Source of the DNA: JAPLGD01 sp041302745
GTDB taxonomy: Bacteria > Bipolaricaulota > Bipolaricaulia > UBA7950 > UBA9294
Direction of reading: 5' to 3'
Assembly: GCA_041302745.1 (NCBI GenBank)
Contig: JBFYQP010000153.1
Location: 1 to 14,283 of the forward strand
DNA: 14,283 nt
Under the pieces are notes generated by a model. The model saw only the letters and a list, made by a program, of their open reading frames with translations, searched no databases and was not told the origin of the DNA. The position numbers and the translations under genes were made by a program. Positions 6,916 to 14,091 of this stretch are shown in pieces (position 1 is the first letter of the stretch; each line of letters starts with the position of its first letter).

Positions 6916-7047
6916 CCGCGCTCCACGCGCCGCTTCCGGAGCGTCGCCGGCAGATCTCGAGCCCCTTCAGCGTGAGGTCGGGGTCCTGGAGCTCGATCGC
7001 TTCGATCTCGCGGTGGTAGAACTCTCCCTTTCCGCCCGTGGCGACCA
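6900..7047 (-). pseudogene. C-terminal remnant of type III pantothenate kinase
   Basis: On the minus strand this stretch encodes VVATGGKGEF, then IEAIELQDPDLTLKGLEIC, then a short basic tail. This matches the end of type III pantothenate kinases (CoaX), where an [LI]ATGG motif is followed about 25 residues later by DPDLTLxGL. Third codon positions are strongly GC-biased, so this was real coding DNA. The rest of the enzyme, including the N-terminal DxGNT phosphate motif and the central catalytic region, is not visible upstream in any frame, and no start codon with a ribosome site is present. I call it a truncated, non-functional leftover. A shared fold in another family is a less likely explanation. 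CoaX makes 4'-phosphopantothenate for coenzyme A, so an intact gene for that step should be elsewhere in the genome. Confidence 0.55.
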
Positions 7048-7076
7048 CGCTTCTCCTCTTGCGAATCCGCGGTGGC

Positions 7077-7175
7077 CTACACGGCGCAGCTCTGAAGCAC
7101 AACCGCGTCTCCATCGGTTGCTTCCCTGCGATCGAACGGGCCAACGTCCACGCGGCCGTTCTCGGTGGTTGCCAT
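7077..7175 (-). CDS. Possible 32-residue ORF or gene fragment
   Basis: A minus-strand frame from ATG 7175 to TAG 7077 encodes MATTENGRVDVGPFDRREAT followed by DGDAVVLQSCAV. Its codons show G-rich first positions and about two-thirds GC at third positions, like the real genes here. The open frame extends upstream of the ATG by about 20 codons without a clear start or a well-spaced ribosome site. I do not recognise the family. It may be another fragment of a decayed gene beside the coaX-like remnant. Confidence 0.2.
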   Translation of the reverse strand: MATTENGRVDVGPFDRREATDGDAVVLQSCAV

Positions 7176-7391
7176 CCTTCTCGGGATCTCCGAGTGGGTG
7201 AAGGTTGCCTCTGCGAGGAGTCGCCGAGACGGACGACGGGATCTTGCTTATCGGCCGGTGACCACCGACTGGACATCGCCCAGCCTGGTAGCGTGCGAAG
7301 TCGTCGCAAGGGTAGTATCACCCATCGGCTACGGGCCGGAAGCCTGGAGACGTCCCGGCAGCCGTCGATCGTCGCGCCACGAGGAAGGAGT

Positions 7392-8765
7392 GTGGAAACC
7401 GGGGCCATGGGAAGCGCTTCTCGTTGGGGGACTCTTCGCGATGGATTCGGTCGAAGGGAGCTTCTTGCGCTCCTGGACACGATCGTGTCTGCCGCGGACC
7501 CATTTGCGCTTGTGAGCAATGCGCTGCGCGCAACCCACGGGGTCTTGCGCCTCGGGCAGCCGCCCGACCTTGTGCTTCGTGCCGATCGGGTGCTTGGCGT
7601 TGCGATCGGCAAGGCGAGCTGCGCGATGGCTCAGGCCGCGGACGCAGCGCTCGGCGACATGCTCGACAGCGGCGTTGTCGTCGTTCCAAAGGGCTACGCG
7701 GGCGACGTGGGCCCGCGATGGCGGCGATTCCAGGGCGGGCACCCGCTTCCTGATGCAGGCAGCATGGCCGCCGCAGAGGCGATTCTCGGTCTGGCCGAGC
7801 GCGCAGTGGAGAACGACGTCGTGCTGTGCCTGTTTTCGGGCGGAGGCTCGGCACTTGCAGCGGCTCCGCAGGAAGGACTGACACTGGAGGATCTCCGAGC
7901 GGTGACGCAGCTTCTCCTTGCGAGCAGTGTGCCAATCGAGGAGATGAATCAGGTTCGGCGTCATCTCACGACACTCGGAGGCGGCGGCCTCGCTCGACGC
8001 GTTGCCAAGGCGCAGGTCGTGACGCTGGCGCTTTCGGACGTTGTCGGGAGCCGACCGGAGTCGATTGCCTCGGGCCCCACCGCGCCAGATCCAAGCACGT
8101 TTGACGACGCGCGGCAGGTCCTCGCTCGGCATCACCTCTGGGACAAGGCGCCGAAGGCCATCCGCAACAGGATCGAGCGGGGAGCCCGAGGCGAGATCGT
8201 GGAGACGCCAAAGCCCGGCGATACCGTTTTTGCTCGCTCGCGCTTCCGACTGCTGGCTGATGGTCCGGCATGTCTGCGTAGCGCCGAATCCGAGGCGGTT
8301 CGGCGCGGGTGGAGTGTCGTACAGCACAGCGAGCCGATCATCGGGGAGGCACGGGAGGTCGGCGTCGAGCTCGGCCAGAGGCTGCGCGTTTGGGCGGGGA
8401 GCGTCGACGGCCCAGCGGTCTGGCTTGGTGCCGGCGAGACGACCGTGACGGTGCGCGGAGCCGGGCGGGGTGGCCGCAACCAGGAACTCGCGTTGGCTCT
8501 GGCTTCAGAACTCGTGGGAGTCCCGAACCTGTGCGTGGGGTGCCTGGCGACCGACGGAGTCGACGGGCCCACGGATGCCGCGGGCGCCCTTGTCGACGGC
8601 GAGACCATTCTCCGCGCGCGCGACAAAGGGTTCGACTGGCTCGCTGCCTTGGCCGAGAACGACACCTACCCCGTGCTTGCGTCGAGCGGCGACCTTCTTA
8701 CGCCAGGGCCGACTGGCACAAACGTGGCGGACGTAGTCGTTGCGTTCTCCGGATTCGGACGTTGA
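7392..8765 (+). CDS. Glycerate kinase, MOFRL family
   Basis: The protein (457 residues from GTG 7392, 452 from ATG 7407) matches the MOFRL-type glycerate kinases, cytoplasmic enzymes that phosphorylate D-glycerate with ATP, usually to 2-phosphoglycerate, feeding glycolysis. Numbered from ATG 7407, the N-terminal domain has IGKAS (67-71), GGHPLPD (110-116), FSGGGSAL (143-150), NQVRRHLTTLGGGG (181-194) and SDVVGSRPESIASGPTAPD (210-228). The MOFRL domain has GETTVTVRGAGRGGRNQELA (343-362), TDGVDGPTDAAGA (382-394) and PGPTGTNVADV (433-443). All conserved blocks are present and length is normal. The GTG start is favoured by GAGG seven bases upstream; the ATG lacks a well-placed ribosome site. The gene converges with the cyclophilin-like/ridA pair across a 322-base gap. 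Such kinases serve hydroxypyruvate/glycerate branches of serine and sugar-acid breakdown. Confidence 0.92.
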   Translation: METGAMGSASRWGTLRDGFGRRELLALLDTIVSAADPFALVSNALRATHGVLRLGQPPDLVLRADRVLGVAIGKASCAMAQAADAALGDMLDSGVVVVPKGYAGDVGPRWRRFQGGHPLPDAGSMAAAEAILGLAERAVENDVVLCLFSGGGSALAAAPQEGLTLEDLRAVTQLLLASSVPIEEMNQVRRHLTTLGGGGLARRVAKAQVVTLALSDVVGSRPESIASGPTAPDPSTFDDARQVLARHHLWDKAPKAIRNRIERGARGEIVETPKPGDTVFARSRFRLLADGPACLRSAESEAVRRGWSVVQHSEPIIGEAREVGVELGQRLRVWAGSVDGPAVWLGAGETTVTVRGAGRGGRNQELALALASELVGVPNLCVGCLATDGVDGPTDAAGALVDGETILRARDKGFDWLAALAENDTYPVLASSGDLLTPGPTGTNVADVVVAFSGFGR

Positions 8766-9087
8766 CTCTCTTCCGGTGCGCACCGAATCCATACGATCGA
8801 GAACCTCGATCCGACGTGCGGGTCAGGCAGGCCTAACACTGCGCAAGGAGGCTGTCCGGTTCCCGGGCCCTGCTTGCGCTCGGAGCCTGCCTCTCGCGGA
8901 AACCGCAACGCCGTTCCGTGCGCGGGTTGGCAGGCGGAAACCCGCGGAGCGGGCGCCTCTCGCCGCCGCCACTCGGAAGTCGAGGAGCGTGAACGTTGGT
9001 TGGGCCTGACCAGCGCGCGTGGGGATGGCACGACATGAACGACAGAACACCATGACTTCGTCGAGCCAGGAGGCGCGGCTGGGTATC
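8766..9087. other. Intergenic gap between convergent genes
   Basis: No convincing gene lies in this 322-base gap. It holds a 12-bp perfect palindrome CGGTGCGCACCG at 8774-8785, just after the glycerate kinase stop, and an 8-bp hairpin CGCGGGTT/AACCCGCG at 8921-8928 with 8939-8946 (10-base loop). Neither has a T-run. Either could help end converging transcripts. Confidence 0.5.
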
Positions 9088-9498
9088 CTACCGCGGGACT
9101 TCCTCTCTGCGGATCTCGATGCCGCGCAGACTGCCTAGACGCCTCAGATCGGCGGGTTCGGCGCGGATCCTTCCGATCACAGTCACCGCGGACGCCGCCT
9201 GCGGCTTCGTCGTGACGCTCGCCGGGGTGGGACCGTAGAAGATGCAGATGGCCTTTCCGGGCTCCCAGTACGCGACGTCCCCGATCTCCACCTGCTCTTG
9301 GGGTGGTCCAGGCGGCAGGATGAGACCGATCCCGAAGTAGATCTCATCTCCCCAGCGGCTTCCATCGCCACTGACGGGCAACCGGCTAGCCAACTCTCTT
9401 GCCGTCCGCGTATCGTTCAACTGCACGGCGAAGTGACGTCCATCGATGCGGATCGTGATGCCGTCGCGACCTGTACCCTGCTCCCCTCGGGTTGTCAT
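9088..9498 (-). CDS. Cyclophilin-like fold protein (TM1367/DUF369 type)
   Basis: This 136-residue protein fits the small bacterial and archaeal cyclophilin-like family typified by Thermotoga TM1367. Signature blocks are LNDTRTARELASRLP (27-41), WGDEIYF (49-55), GDVAYWEPGKAICIFYGPTP (73-92) and ASAVTVIGRI (102-111). The family has a cyclophilin beta barrel, but peptidyl-prolyl isomerase activity is not established for it, so no reaction is assigned. The start at 9498 has GGAGGAG five bases upstream. It lies 185 bases behind ridA on the same strand and could be co-transcribed; the gap holds no convincing gene or terminator. No signal peptide is visible, so it should be cytoplasmic. Related proteins are often found near amino-acid or amide metabolism genes, which fits this locus but does not define a role. 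Confidence 0.8.
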   Translation of the reverse strand: MTTRGEQGTGRDGITIRIDGRHFAVQLNDTRTARELASRLPVSGDGSRWGDEIYFGIGLILPPGPPQEQVEIGDVAYWEPGKAICIFYGPTPASVTTKPQAASAVTVIGRIRAEPADLRRLGSLRGIEIRREEVPR

Positions 9499-9683
9499 TG
9501 GGACTCCTCCGGTTCATCGTACTGACGGCCGCCAGAGCCGCCGACAGGAGGGTACGGGGCCCGGTCAGCGCCCGCGCCTCCCGGCGCCGAAAGCAACCCG
9601 GCGTAGGCGGCAGTCGGGCAAGGAGCAAACGCCACCGACCCTCGCTGTTGGCAGCCCGTGCTCGTCGAGCGTCTAGGTTCTCC

Positions 9684-10061
9684 CTAGACTGTCGCAACGA
9701 TTTCGATCTCGACCACAGCCCCCTCGCGCACGAGCGACCCTCCGACCGTCGCCCGCGCCGGCGGGTTGGTGGGGAAGTACTCTTTGAAGACCTTGTTCCA
9801 CCCCGGCAGATCCCTTTCGGGGTGCGTGAGGTGGCAATTCACCTTCACGACGTTGTCCAAGGAAGACCCCGCGGCTTCGAGAACACGCCGCTGATTCTCG
9901 AAAGCCTGGCGTGCCTGTGACTCCACATCGGGGCCGACCACCTTACCGTCCTTGAAGCCCGTGCTGCCTGACAGGAAGAGCAGGTCACCGACCCGCATGC
10001 CCGGGGCCGCAACCATTTTCGCGGTGTCAGTTCCGGGGGGGATAATCGCCACTCGCTTCAT
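9684..10061 (-). CDS. RidA family enamine/imine deaminase
   Basis: The 125-residue product has the RidA (YjgF/YER057c/UK114) length and motifs: GDLLFLSGSTG (25-35), QARQAFENQRRVLEAAGSSL (49-68), VVKVNCHLT (71-79), the catalytic arginine in PPARATV (R103, matching R105 of the E. coli enzyme) and the C-terminal VEIEIVA with the conserved glutamate (E118/E120). RidA hydrolyses reactive 2-aminoacrylate and related enamines/imines to keto acids and protects pyridoxal-phosphate enzymes. The ATG at 10061 has AAGGAGG four bases upstream. The longer frame reaching 10958 runs antisense through the regulator gene and is rejected. The gene is divergent from gntR and shares overlapping promoters with it, so it is probably controlled by that regulator. 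Whether it is a general housekeeping RidA or a pathway-specific Rid protein cannot be settled from sequence. Confidence 0.92.
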   Translation of the reverse strand: MKRVAIIPPGTDTAKMVAAPGMRVGDLLFLSGSTGFKDGKVVGPDVESQARQAFENQRRVLEAAGSSLDNVVKVNCHLTHPERDLPGWNKVFKEYFPTNPPARATVGGSLVREGAVVEIEIVATV

Positions 10062-10131
10062 GCCGCCTCCTTGCGTCCGTCGAACTCTCATCCGAGATCC
10101 CTCAAGGGTTCGAGGCCAGCTGCGTTCAAGA

Positions 10132-10160
10132 GCCGAAGCCATCTCGCTTATGGCTTCGGC
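10132..10160 (-). promoter_or_regulatory. Perfect 11-bp hairpin in ridA leader
   Basis: GCCGAAGCCAT (10132-10142) is the exact reverse complement of 10150-10160, with a 7-base loop. It lies within the roughly 126-base ridA leader predicted from the promoter at 10194-10222, and just upstream of the gntR -35 box. It may be a leader RNA structure or a second operator. Confidence 0.5.
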
Positions 10161-10170
10161 CGCCGACCTC

Positions 10171-10198
10171 TTGACATATCCCTCGGCGGCCAGATAAT
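10171..10198 (+). promoter_or_regulatory. gntR promoter
   Basis: TTGACA (10171-10176), a 16-base spacer and GATAAT (10193-10198) give a perfect -35 and a five-of-six -10. The start site would fall near 10205, at the left edge of the inverted repeat 10205-10236, about 43 bases before the gntR ATG. Confidence 0.7.
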
Positions 10199-10222
10199 AG
10201 CCTGGTAAGGTGGCCTTGCCAA
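10194..10222 (-). promoter_or_regulatory. ridA promoter overlapping the gntR promoter
   Basis: Read on the minus strand, TTGGCA (10222-10217), a 17-base spacer and TATTAT (10199-10194) each match sigma70 boxes at five of six positions. The -10 box uses almost the same bases as the gntR -10, and the -35 and spacer lie inside the inverted repeat at 10205-10236. Transcription would start near 10187. Confidence 0.65.
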
Positions 10223-10236
10223 ATGGCCACCATACC
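10205..10236. promoter_or_regulatory. Candidate GntR-family operator
   Basis: GGTAAGGTGGCC (10205-10215 plus flank) and GGCCACCATACC (10225-10236) form an inverted repeat with one mismatch in twelve and a 9-base centre. It covers the gntR start site and the -35/spacer of the ridA promoter. A dimeric regulator bound here would block both genes. This is the expected position for autoregulation. Confidence 0.6.
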
Positions 10237-10247
10237 GAAGGCGTGAT

Positions 10248-11039
10248 ATGAGAGAACCCATGTTCGATCCTATGGCTGCAGTTGCGGTCCGAAACAAAGT
10301 TGACGTGGTCATGGAGCGGATCACGCGGGCCGTCCAAGACTCCGTGTACGGACCGGGTGACCGCCTCCCTAGCGAGCGTGAAGTGGCTGAGAGGATGGGT
10401 GTCAGCCGCGCGGTAGTTCGCGAAGCCTTCTGCGCACTCCACGTGGCGGGGCTTCTCGAGAGGCGAGAAGGCTCGGGCAGTTTCATCGTGGACTCTCCCC
10501 ATCCGGAAGTCGTTCGAGAGCGCGCACGCACGATTCTTCGCGAGAAGGCCGATCCACTCGATGCCTGGAAGATCCGCGCGGTCATTGAGCCGGCTCTGGC
10601 AGAGCTCATCGTCGCCAACGCCGAGGATGCCGACGTCACGAGCATGGCCGCCGCCCTCGAGACGATCAAGAAGGCAGCGGCCGTCGGAGACTGGCATGAG
10701 TACTTGAACGCGGACAAGAGCTTCCACATCGCCCTCGTCTCCGCAGCGGGAAGCCCGTGCCTTCTCGATCTGATGGCTCCGCTGGTGGACGCGATGCTGG
10801 GACAGGTTGCCCGCAGGATCAAGGAGTCCTACTTCCTTGAGTCCAAGCAGAATGTGGCGTCCTCCGAGGAAGCACACAGCAGAATCCTTGAGGCAGTGCG
10901 CGATCGCGACGTCAAGGCTACGAGACGAGCTCTCGAAGCCCACTTTCAAAGGCTGCATGAGGTTATTGAAGGCTGCCCGGAGGACGACGCCGCGTCCTCA
11001 ACGGGCAGGCGGACATCACAGCGCGCCGGCGGTGTGTGA
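10248..11039 (+). CDS. GntR family regulator, FadR/FCD subfamily
   Basis: The 263-residue protein has an N-terminal winged helix-turn-helix with LPSEREVAERMGVSRAVVRE (40-59) and the wing LLERREGSGSFIV (69-81), followed by a C-terminal FCD ligand-binding domain. Metal/ligand residues expected of FCD are visible: R110 and E114 in IRAVIEPA, D156 and H160 in NADKSFHIA, H210 in EEAH and H232 in LEAHFQRL. Such regulators usually bind small carboxylic acids and release DNA when ligand is present. The ATG at 10248 has GAAGG six bases upstream. The last 20 residues are low-complexity. The gene faces away from ridA, and the shared inverted repeat suggests it controls itself and ridA, probably also the downstream substrate-binding protein 150 bases on. 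The effector is not known; a product of the M14 hydrolase is a reasonable guess. Confidence 0.92.
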   Translation: MREPMFDPMAAVAVRNKVDVVMERITRAVQDSVYGPGDRLPSEREVAERMGVSRAVVREAFCALHVAGLLERREGSGSFIVDSPHPEVVRERARTILREKADPLDAWKIRAVIEPALAELIVANAEDADVTSMAAALETIKKAAAVGDWHEYLNADKSFHIALVSAAGSPCLLDLMAPLVDAMLGQVARRIKESYFLESKQNVASSEEAHSRILEAVRDRDVKATRRALEAHFQRLHEVIEGCPEDDAASSTGRRTSQRAGGV

Positions 11040-11189
11040 GGCAAGGCGAGCCGCCATCCGCCTCGCAGGCGACAAGGAGGTGAGCCGCGCGACCGACTGC
11101 GGCAACCATCGGGCGTAGATGTGGGAAACGGAGGGAAACAAGAGCCCCAGGGATTCGCTCGGGGTGTTCCAGGAGGATGGAGGTACATC

Positions 11190-12725
11190 ATGCGTCGCGC
11201 TTCTCAGTGGTTGGTCCTAGCGATTCTGGCGCTTGCTGCCGTGAGCATCCAGGGGCTCGCCGCAGACAAGTTGATCATCAACATCGCCCATCAGGCGGAC
11301 ATCATGAACGTCGATCCGGCAGGCCTGAACATGACGCCGGACCGAATCCTGTGTCAGAACATCTACCAGGGCTTGATCGAGTTGGACTATCAGTCCCAGA
11401 TCGTGCCTTTTGCCTATAGGAATGTGCTCGCGGAGTCTTTCGAGGTCTCGGAAGACGCGCGAGTGATCACGTTCCACCTCAGGAAAGGCATTCAGTTCCA
11501 TCATGACTATGGCGAGATGACGTCGGCGGATGTGGCCTTCTCCATCATGCGGCACCTCGATCCCAAGGTTGCATCGAAGGTCAAGGCCCAGTACACGGTC
11601 GTCGACAAGGTCGAAACCCCCGATGCGTACACGGCAATCGTCTACCTGAAGGAGCCGAGAGCCGCTGTCTTCCTGGGTACATTGGCCTGGCAGCACGGCT
11701 CGATCGTGAGCAAGAAGGCGGCCGAGGAACTCGGGGACAAGCTGACGACGACGCCGGTCGCGGGAACGGACGCGTGGGAGTTTGTGGAGTGGAAGGCGCG
11801 CGAGGAGATTGTCCTCCGTCGCTTCGAGAAGTACTGGCAGGAAGGCCCCGGGGTGGATGAGCTGCACTTCAAGATCATCCCGGACACCGCGACCGCCTAC
11901 CTCGCTCTTGAAGCCGGGGACGTCGACATTGCGCCGGTCGAGGGGATCGGTGACTTCGAGCGGGCCAGCGCGATCCCGGGAGTGACCGTGCTGCAGGCAA
12001 CGGCGACCGTCGAGGTCTACACGCTCTTCCTTAACCTGGACAAGCCTGTGTGGAAGGACGTCAAGGTTCGGCATGCGCTCGCGCACGCCATCAACATCAC
12101 GGAGCTGGCGTCGAACCTCGGGCAGCAGTTCCTGGCGTACCCCTCGCCATTCAATGCCAGCGTGCTGGGAGGTACCGACGAGTTCTGGACCTATGAGTAC
12201 GATCCCGCCAAGGCGAAGCAGCTTCTCGCCGAAGCAGGATACCCCAATGGCTTCGAGATCACGGTGATCTACTACGTCGGCAAGTACATGGAGCCCTTCG
12301 CACTCGAGATGCAGAACTACCTCGGTGAGATCGGCATCAAGGTCAATCTCGTGACGGTGGAGCGAGCCGTGTTCTCCGCCGCGATGGTTTCGATGCTGGA
12401 CGGGAAGGCGGACGCGGGCGTCTGGAGCATCGGGAGGCCGACGACGTACCTCGTGGCCGAGCGATTCATGACCAAGAACTCGGCGAACTACTACCGCTAC
12501 TCGAACCCGGAGTACGACTTCGCCGTCAACATGGCCGCGACGTCGCCGACCCAGACCGAGGAGACCCGCTGGTGGCGCCAGGCCCAGCTGATTCTGTCGG
12601 AGGACCTGCCGGGCCTCTTCCCGGTCGAGGTTCGGTCGGCCCAGGCCATTCGGAACAACATCAAGGGCGTGATCCCTACGGGATCATCGTACTTTGACTA
12701 CCAGCTGATCCGGATCGAGCCGTAG
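11190..12725 (+). CDS. ABC transporter substrate-binding protein, family 5
   Basis: This 511-residue protein is an SBP_bac_5 (peptide, nickel or opine type) extracytoplasmic binding protein. It starts with a Sec signal peptide (basic MRR, hydrophobic to about residue 20, cleavage near GLA-A at 24/25) without a lipobox cysteine, so the mature protein should be free in the periplasm. Family marks include LAESFEVSEDARVITFHLRKG (80-100, cited by its ends), GEMTSADVAFSIMRHLDP (108-125), LNLDKPVWKDVKVRHALAHA in the middle and the C-terminal domain beyond. Start at 11190 is supported by GGAGG six bases upstream and the signal peptide; an earlier in-frame ATG at 11121 is not. It is 150 bases after gntR. 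No permease or ATPase genes lie within the window, so either they follow beyond the right edge or the protein uses shared components. The ligand cannot be read from sequence. Confidence 0.92.
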   Translation: MRRASQWLVLAILALAAVSIQGLAADKLIINIAHQADIMNVDPAGLNMTPDRILCQNIYQGLIELDYQSQIVPFAYRNVLAESFEVSEDARVITFHLRKGIQFHHDYGEMTSADVAFSIMRHLDPKVASKVKAQYTVVDKVETPDAYTAIVYLKEPRAAVFLGTLAWQHGSIVSKKAAEELGDKLTTTPVAGTDAWEFVEWKAREEIVLRRFEKYWQEGPGVDELHFKIIPDTATAYLALEAGDVDIAPVEGIGDFERASAIPGVTVLQATATVEVYTLFLNLDKPVWKDVKVRHALAHAINITELASNLGQQFLAYPSPFNASVLGGTDEFWTYEYDPAKAKQLLAEAGYPNGFEITVIYYVGKYMEPFALEMQNYLGEIGIKVNLVTVERAVFSAAMVSMLDGKADAGVWSIGRPTTYLVAERFMTKNSANYYRYSNPEYDFAVNMAATSPTQTEETRWWRQAQLILSEDLPGLFPVEVRSAQAIRNNIKGVIPTGSSYFDYQLIRIEP

Positions 12726-12745
12726 ACGGGACGCAGTGTCGAGGA

Positions 12746-12775
12746 CCTGAGGCCGAGCACGGACTCGGCCTCAGG
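12746..12775 (+). terminator. 12-bp hairpin after the binding-protein gene
   Basis: CCTGAGGCCGAG (12746-12757) pairs perfectly with 12764-12775 around a 6-base loop, 20 bases after the stop. Downstream is CCTTCTGTTC, too weak for a classical terminator. It may protect the binding-protein message from 3' decay while letting some transcription pass to the hydrolase, a common arrangement for abundant binding proteins. Confidence 0.6.
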
Positions 12776-12795
12776 AGCCTTCTGTTCGGGGCTTC

Positions 12796-12852
12796 GGGGA
12801 GCTCTGCCAAGGAAACCGAGGGAATGAATGCCGAGGGAACGCAGAGCTCCCC
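12796..12852 (+). promoter_or_regulatory. 12-bp inverted repeat in hydrolase leader
   Basis: GGGGAGCTCTGC (12796-12807) and GCAGAGCTCCCC (12841-12852) are perfect reverse complements around 33 bases that contain the direct repeat CCGAGGGAA (12816-12824 and 12831-12839). A smaller pair, AGCAAC and GTTGCT, lies just downstream. Possible leader RNA fold, regulator site or scar of a small inserted element. Confidence 0.45.
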
Positions 12853-12909
12853 TGCTCTGGCGTAGCAACGCTGTGAGGGTTGCTGCCGCTCTCTGAGGGA
12901 GGTTTCGAG

Positions 12910-13899
12910 ATGGACTGGAAGTCGAAGCCGGTTGGCATCACCAAGGAAGTCGTGCCGTTCGGCAAGCGGATCGACGGGAGCACGGTCGGAATACCGATCG
13001 TGACGGCACGAGGGCGCGCAGACGGCCCGACCATCATGGTCGTGGGCGGCGTGCACGGGAACGAGCAAGAAGGGATGCACGCGATCCTCTCCTGCATCCG
13101 CCACCTGGACACGTCGAAGATGCGGGGCACGCTGGTGGCAATCCCCGTGTTGAACGTCGGTGCGTTCGAGCACAAGCAGCGCGGCTTCCCGCTGGACTAT
13201 TGGTACTACGACCTGAACCGGGTGTTTCCCGGGAAGAAGCGCGGGTCGTACACGGAGGCGCTTGCAGACAAGGTGCTGACGGAGTGGGTTCCGGGAGTCG
13301 ATGCCATCGTGTCGATCCACAGCGGCGGGGACCTTGCCCAAGCCTGCAAGCGGAGCATTGTTCCCACCCATTCGGAGGAGAATCTCCGTCTGGCGAAGGC
13401 GATGGGACCGGGATGGGAAGTCATCGCGATCGGGATCGGGGATCGGGAGGATGTCGGGACGCTGACTGAAGTAGCGGCCAAGGAATACAACATCCCTACG
13501 ATCACCCCGGAACTGGGTGGGGCGTGCTGGCGCCTGCCGGACGCGTACATCGAGAACGTCGGTGAGCTTGAGAAGAGCATCGTCAACATCCTCCGCGAGT
13601 ACGGAGTGCTTGACGGCAAGCCGAGCTACCCCAAGGAGCTGTGGCTGTCAACGTACGAGCCGATCCGAGCGGAGAACGCCGGTCTCATCTGGCTGAAGCC
13701 CGCGTGTCGGGTGATGCAGGAGGTCAAGGCGGGCGCCGAGCTGATGGAGATCACCGACTACCTGGGCAACACCCTGGAAGTCGTCGTGGCGCCGTACGAT
13801 GGCTTCATGGTGCTCATTCCGGGGACCCCGTCTCTGTCGGTCGGGAAGACCCAGGTCGCGAGCATCGGCAAGCTTCTCAAGAAGATCCCCGTCAAGTAG
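12910..13899 (+). CDS. Succinylglutamate desuccinylase/aspartoacylase family hydrolase
   Basis: The 329-residue protein is an M14-type zinc amidohydrolase of the AstE/aspartoacylase group, which splits an acyl group from an N-acyl amino acid or similar amide. The zinc ligands are in GGVHGNEQEG (H49, E52) and SIHSGG (H137). The family block DLNRVFPG (101-108) and the catalytic glutamate in TPELGG (E201) are present, as is the C-terminal beta domain from about 255 (GLIWLKPACRVMQEVKAG onward). ATG 12910 is chosen because GGGAGG lies seven bases upstream and because the neighbouring paralogue starts at the same residue. It follows the binding-protein gene by 184 bases that hold strong hairpins. 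Substrate is not predictable: several subfamilies act on compounds other than N-succinylglutamate or N-acetylaspartate. No arginine succinyltransferase pathway genes are visible here, so AstE itself is unlikely. Confidence 0.9.
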   Translation: MDWKSKPVGITKEVVPFGKRIDGSTVGIPIVTARGRADGPTIMVVGGVHGNEQEGMHAILSCIRHLDTSKMRGTLVAIPVLNVGAFEHKQRGFPLDYWYYDLNRVFPGKKRGSYTEALADKVLTEWVPGVDAIVSIHSGGDLAQACKRSIVPTHSEENLRLAKAMGPGWEVIAIGIGDREDVGTLTEVAAKEYNIPTITPELGGACWRLPDAYIENVGELEKSIVNILREYGVLDGKPSYPKELWLSTYEPIRAENAGLIWLKPACRVMQEVKAGAELMEITDYLGNTLEVVVAPYDGFMVLIPGTPSLSVGKTQVASIGKLLKKIPVK

Positions 13900-14026
13900 G
13901 AGAGCGGAACGATGTTCGTAGGGCGGCCGTGCGATGTGGGTCGGGCCGGGAGGACGGAGCGCGTGCTTGGCTCCATCGCTCGGACATCCTTCGCCCGTAC
14001 TCAAGGCCGCCGAAGGACAAGTCGAC

Positions 14027-14060
14027 GGGGCTTTCGTGCCCGGTGAGGTCCGGAAGCCCC
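14027..14060 (+). promoter_or_regulatory. Hairpin between the two hydrolase copies
   Basis: GGGGCTT (14027-14033) pairs with AAGCCCC (14054-14060) across a 20-base loop, followed by the pyrimidine-rich ATCTCCTTCGCTCTC. It lies between the duplicated genes and could lower read-through or act in the leader of the second copy. The remaining 13900-14091 gap shows no gene I can support. Confidence 0.3.
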
Positions 14061-14091
14061 ATCTCCTTCGCTCTCTGAGGGAGGGTTCGGG

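Larger units (their letters stand above)
6734..7391. other. 658-base region without a confident gene
   Basis: Between the divergent VIT-VWA and glycerate kinase genes there is a plus-strand promoter, a hairpin, a coaX-like remnant and a possible small ORF, all listed separately. Positions 7176-7391 show no gene in either strand that I would defend. Candidate -10 TAGTAT at 7313-7318 could serve the glycerate kinase but has no matching -35. Confidence 0.7.

Noticed and set aside
7279..7320. tRNA-like sequence (CAGCCTGGTAGCG resembles a D-arm)
   Set aside because: No acceptor stem, anticodon arm or T-arm GTTCGA motif follows at the right spacing.
9499..9683. Open frame starting at a TTG overlapping the end of ridA
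   Set aside because: Arginine-rich translation without motifs that runs into the cyclophilin-like gene in another frame; treated as non-coding spacer.
9684..10958. A 424-codon minus-strand open frame extending ridA
   Set aside because: Only its last 125 codons match RidA. The rest is antisense to the gntR regulator and crosses the promoter region, and a strong ribosome site lies at 10061.
12880..12909. TTG start ten codons upstream of the first M14 hydrolase
   Set aside because: The ATG at 12910 has a well-placed GGGAGG, and the paralogue at 14092 starts at the same residue.
13911..14045. 44-codon ORF between the two hydrolase copies
   Set aside because: Arginine-rich, no recognisable domain, poor codon pattern and a weakly spaced ribosome site; more likely chance in high-GC DNA.
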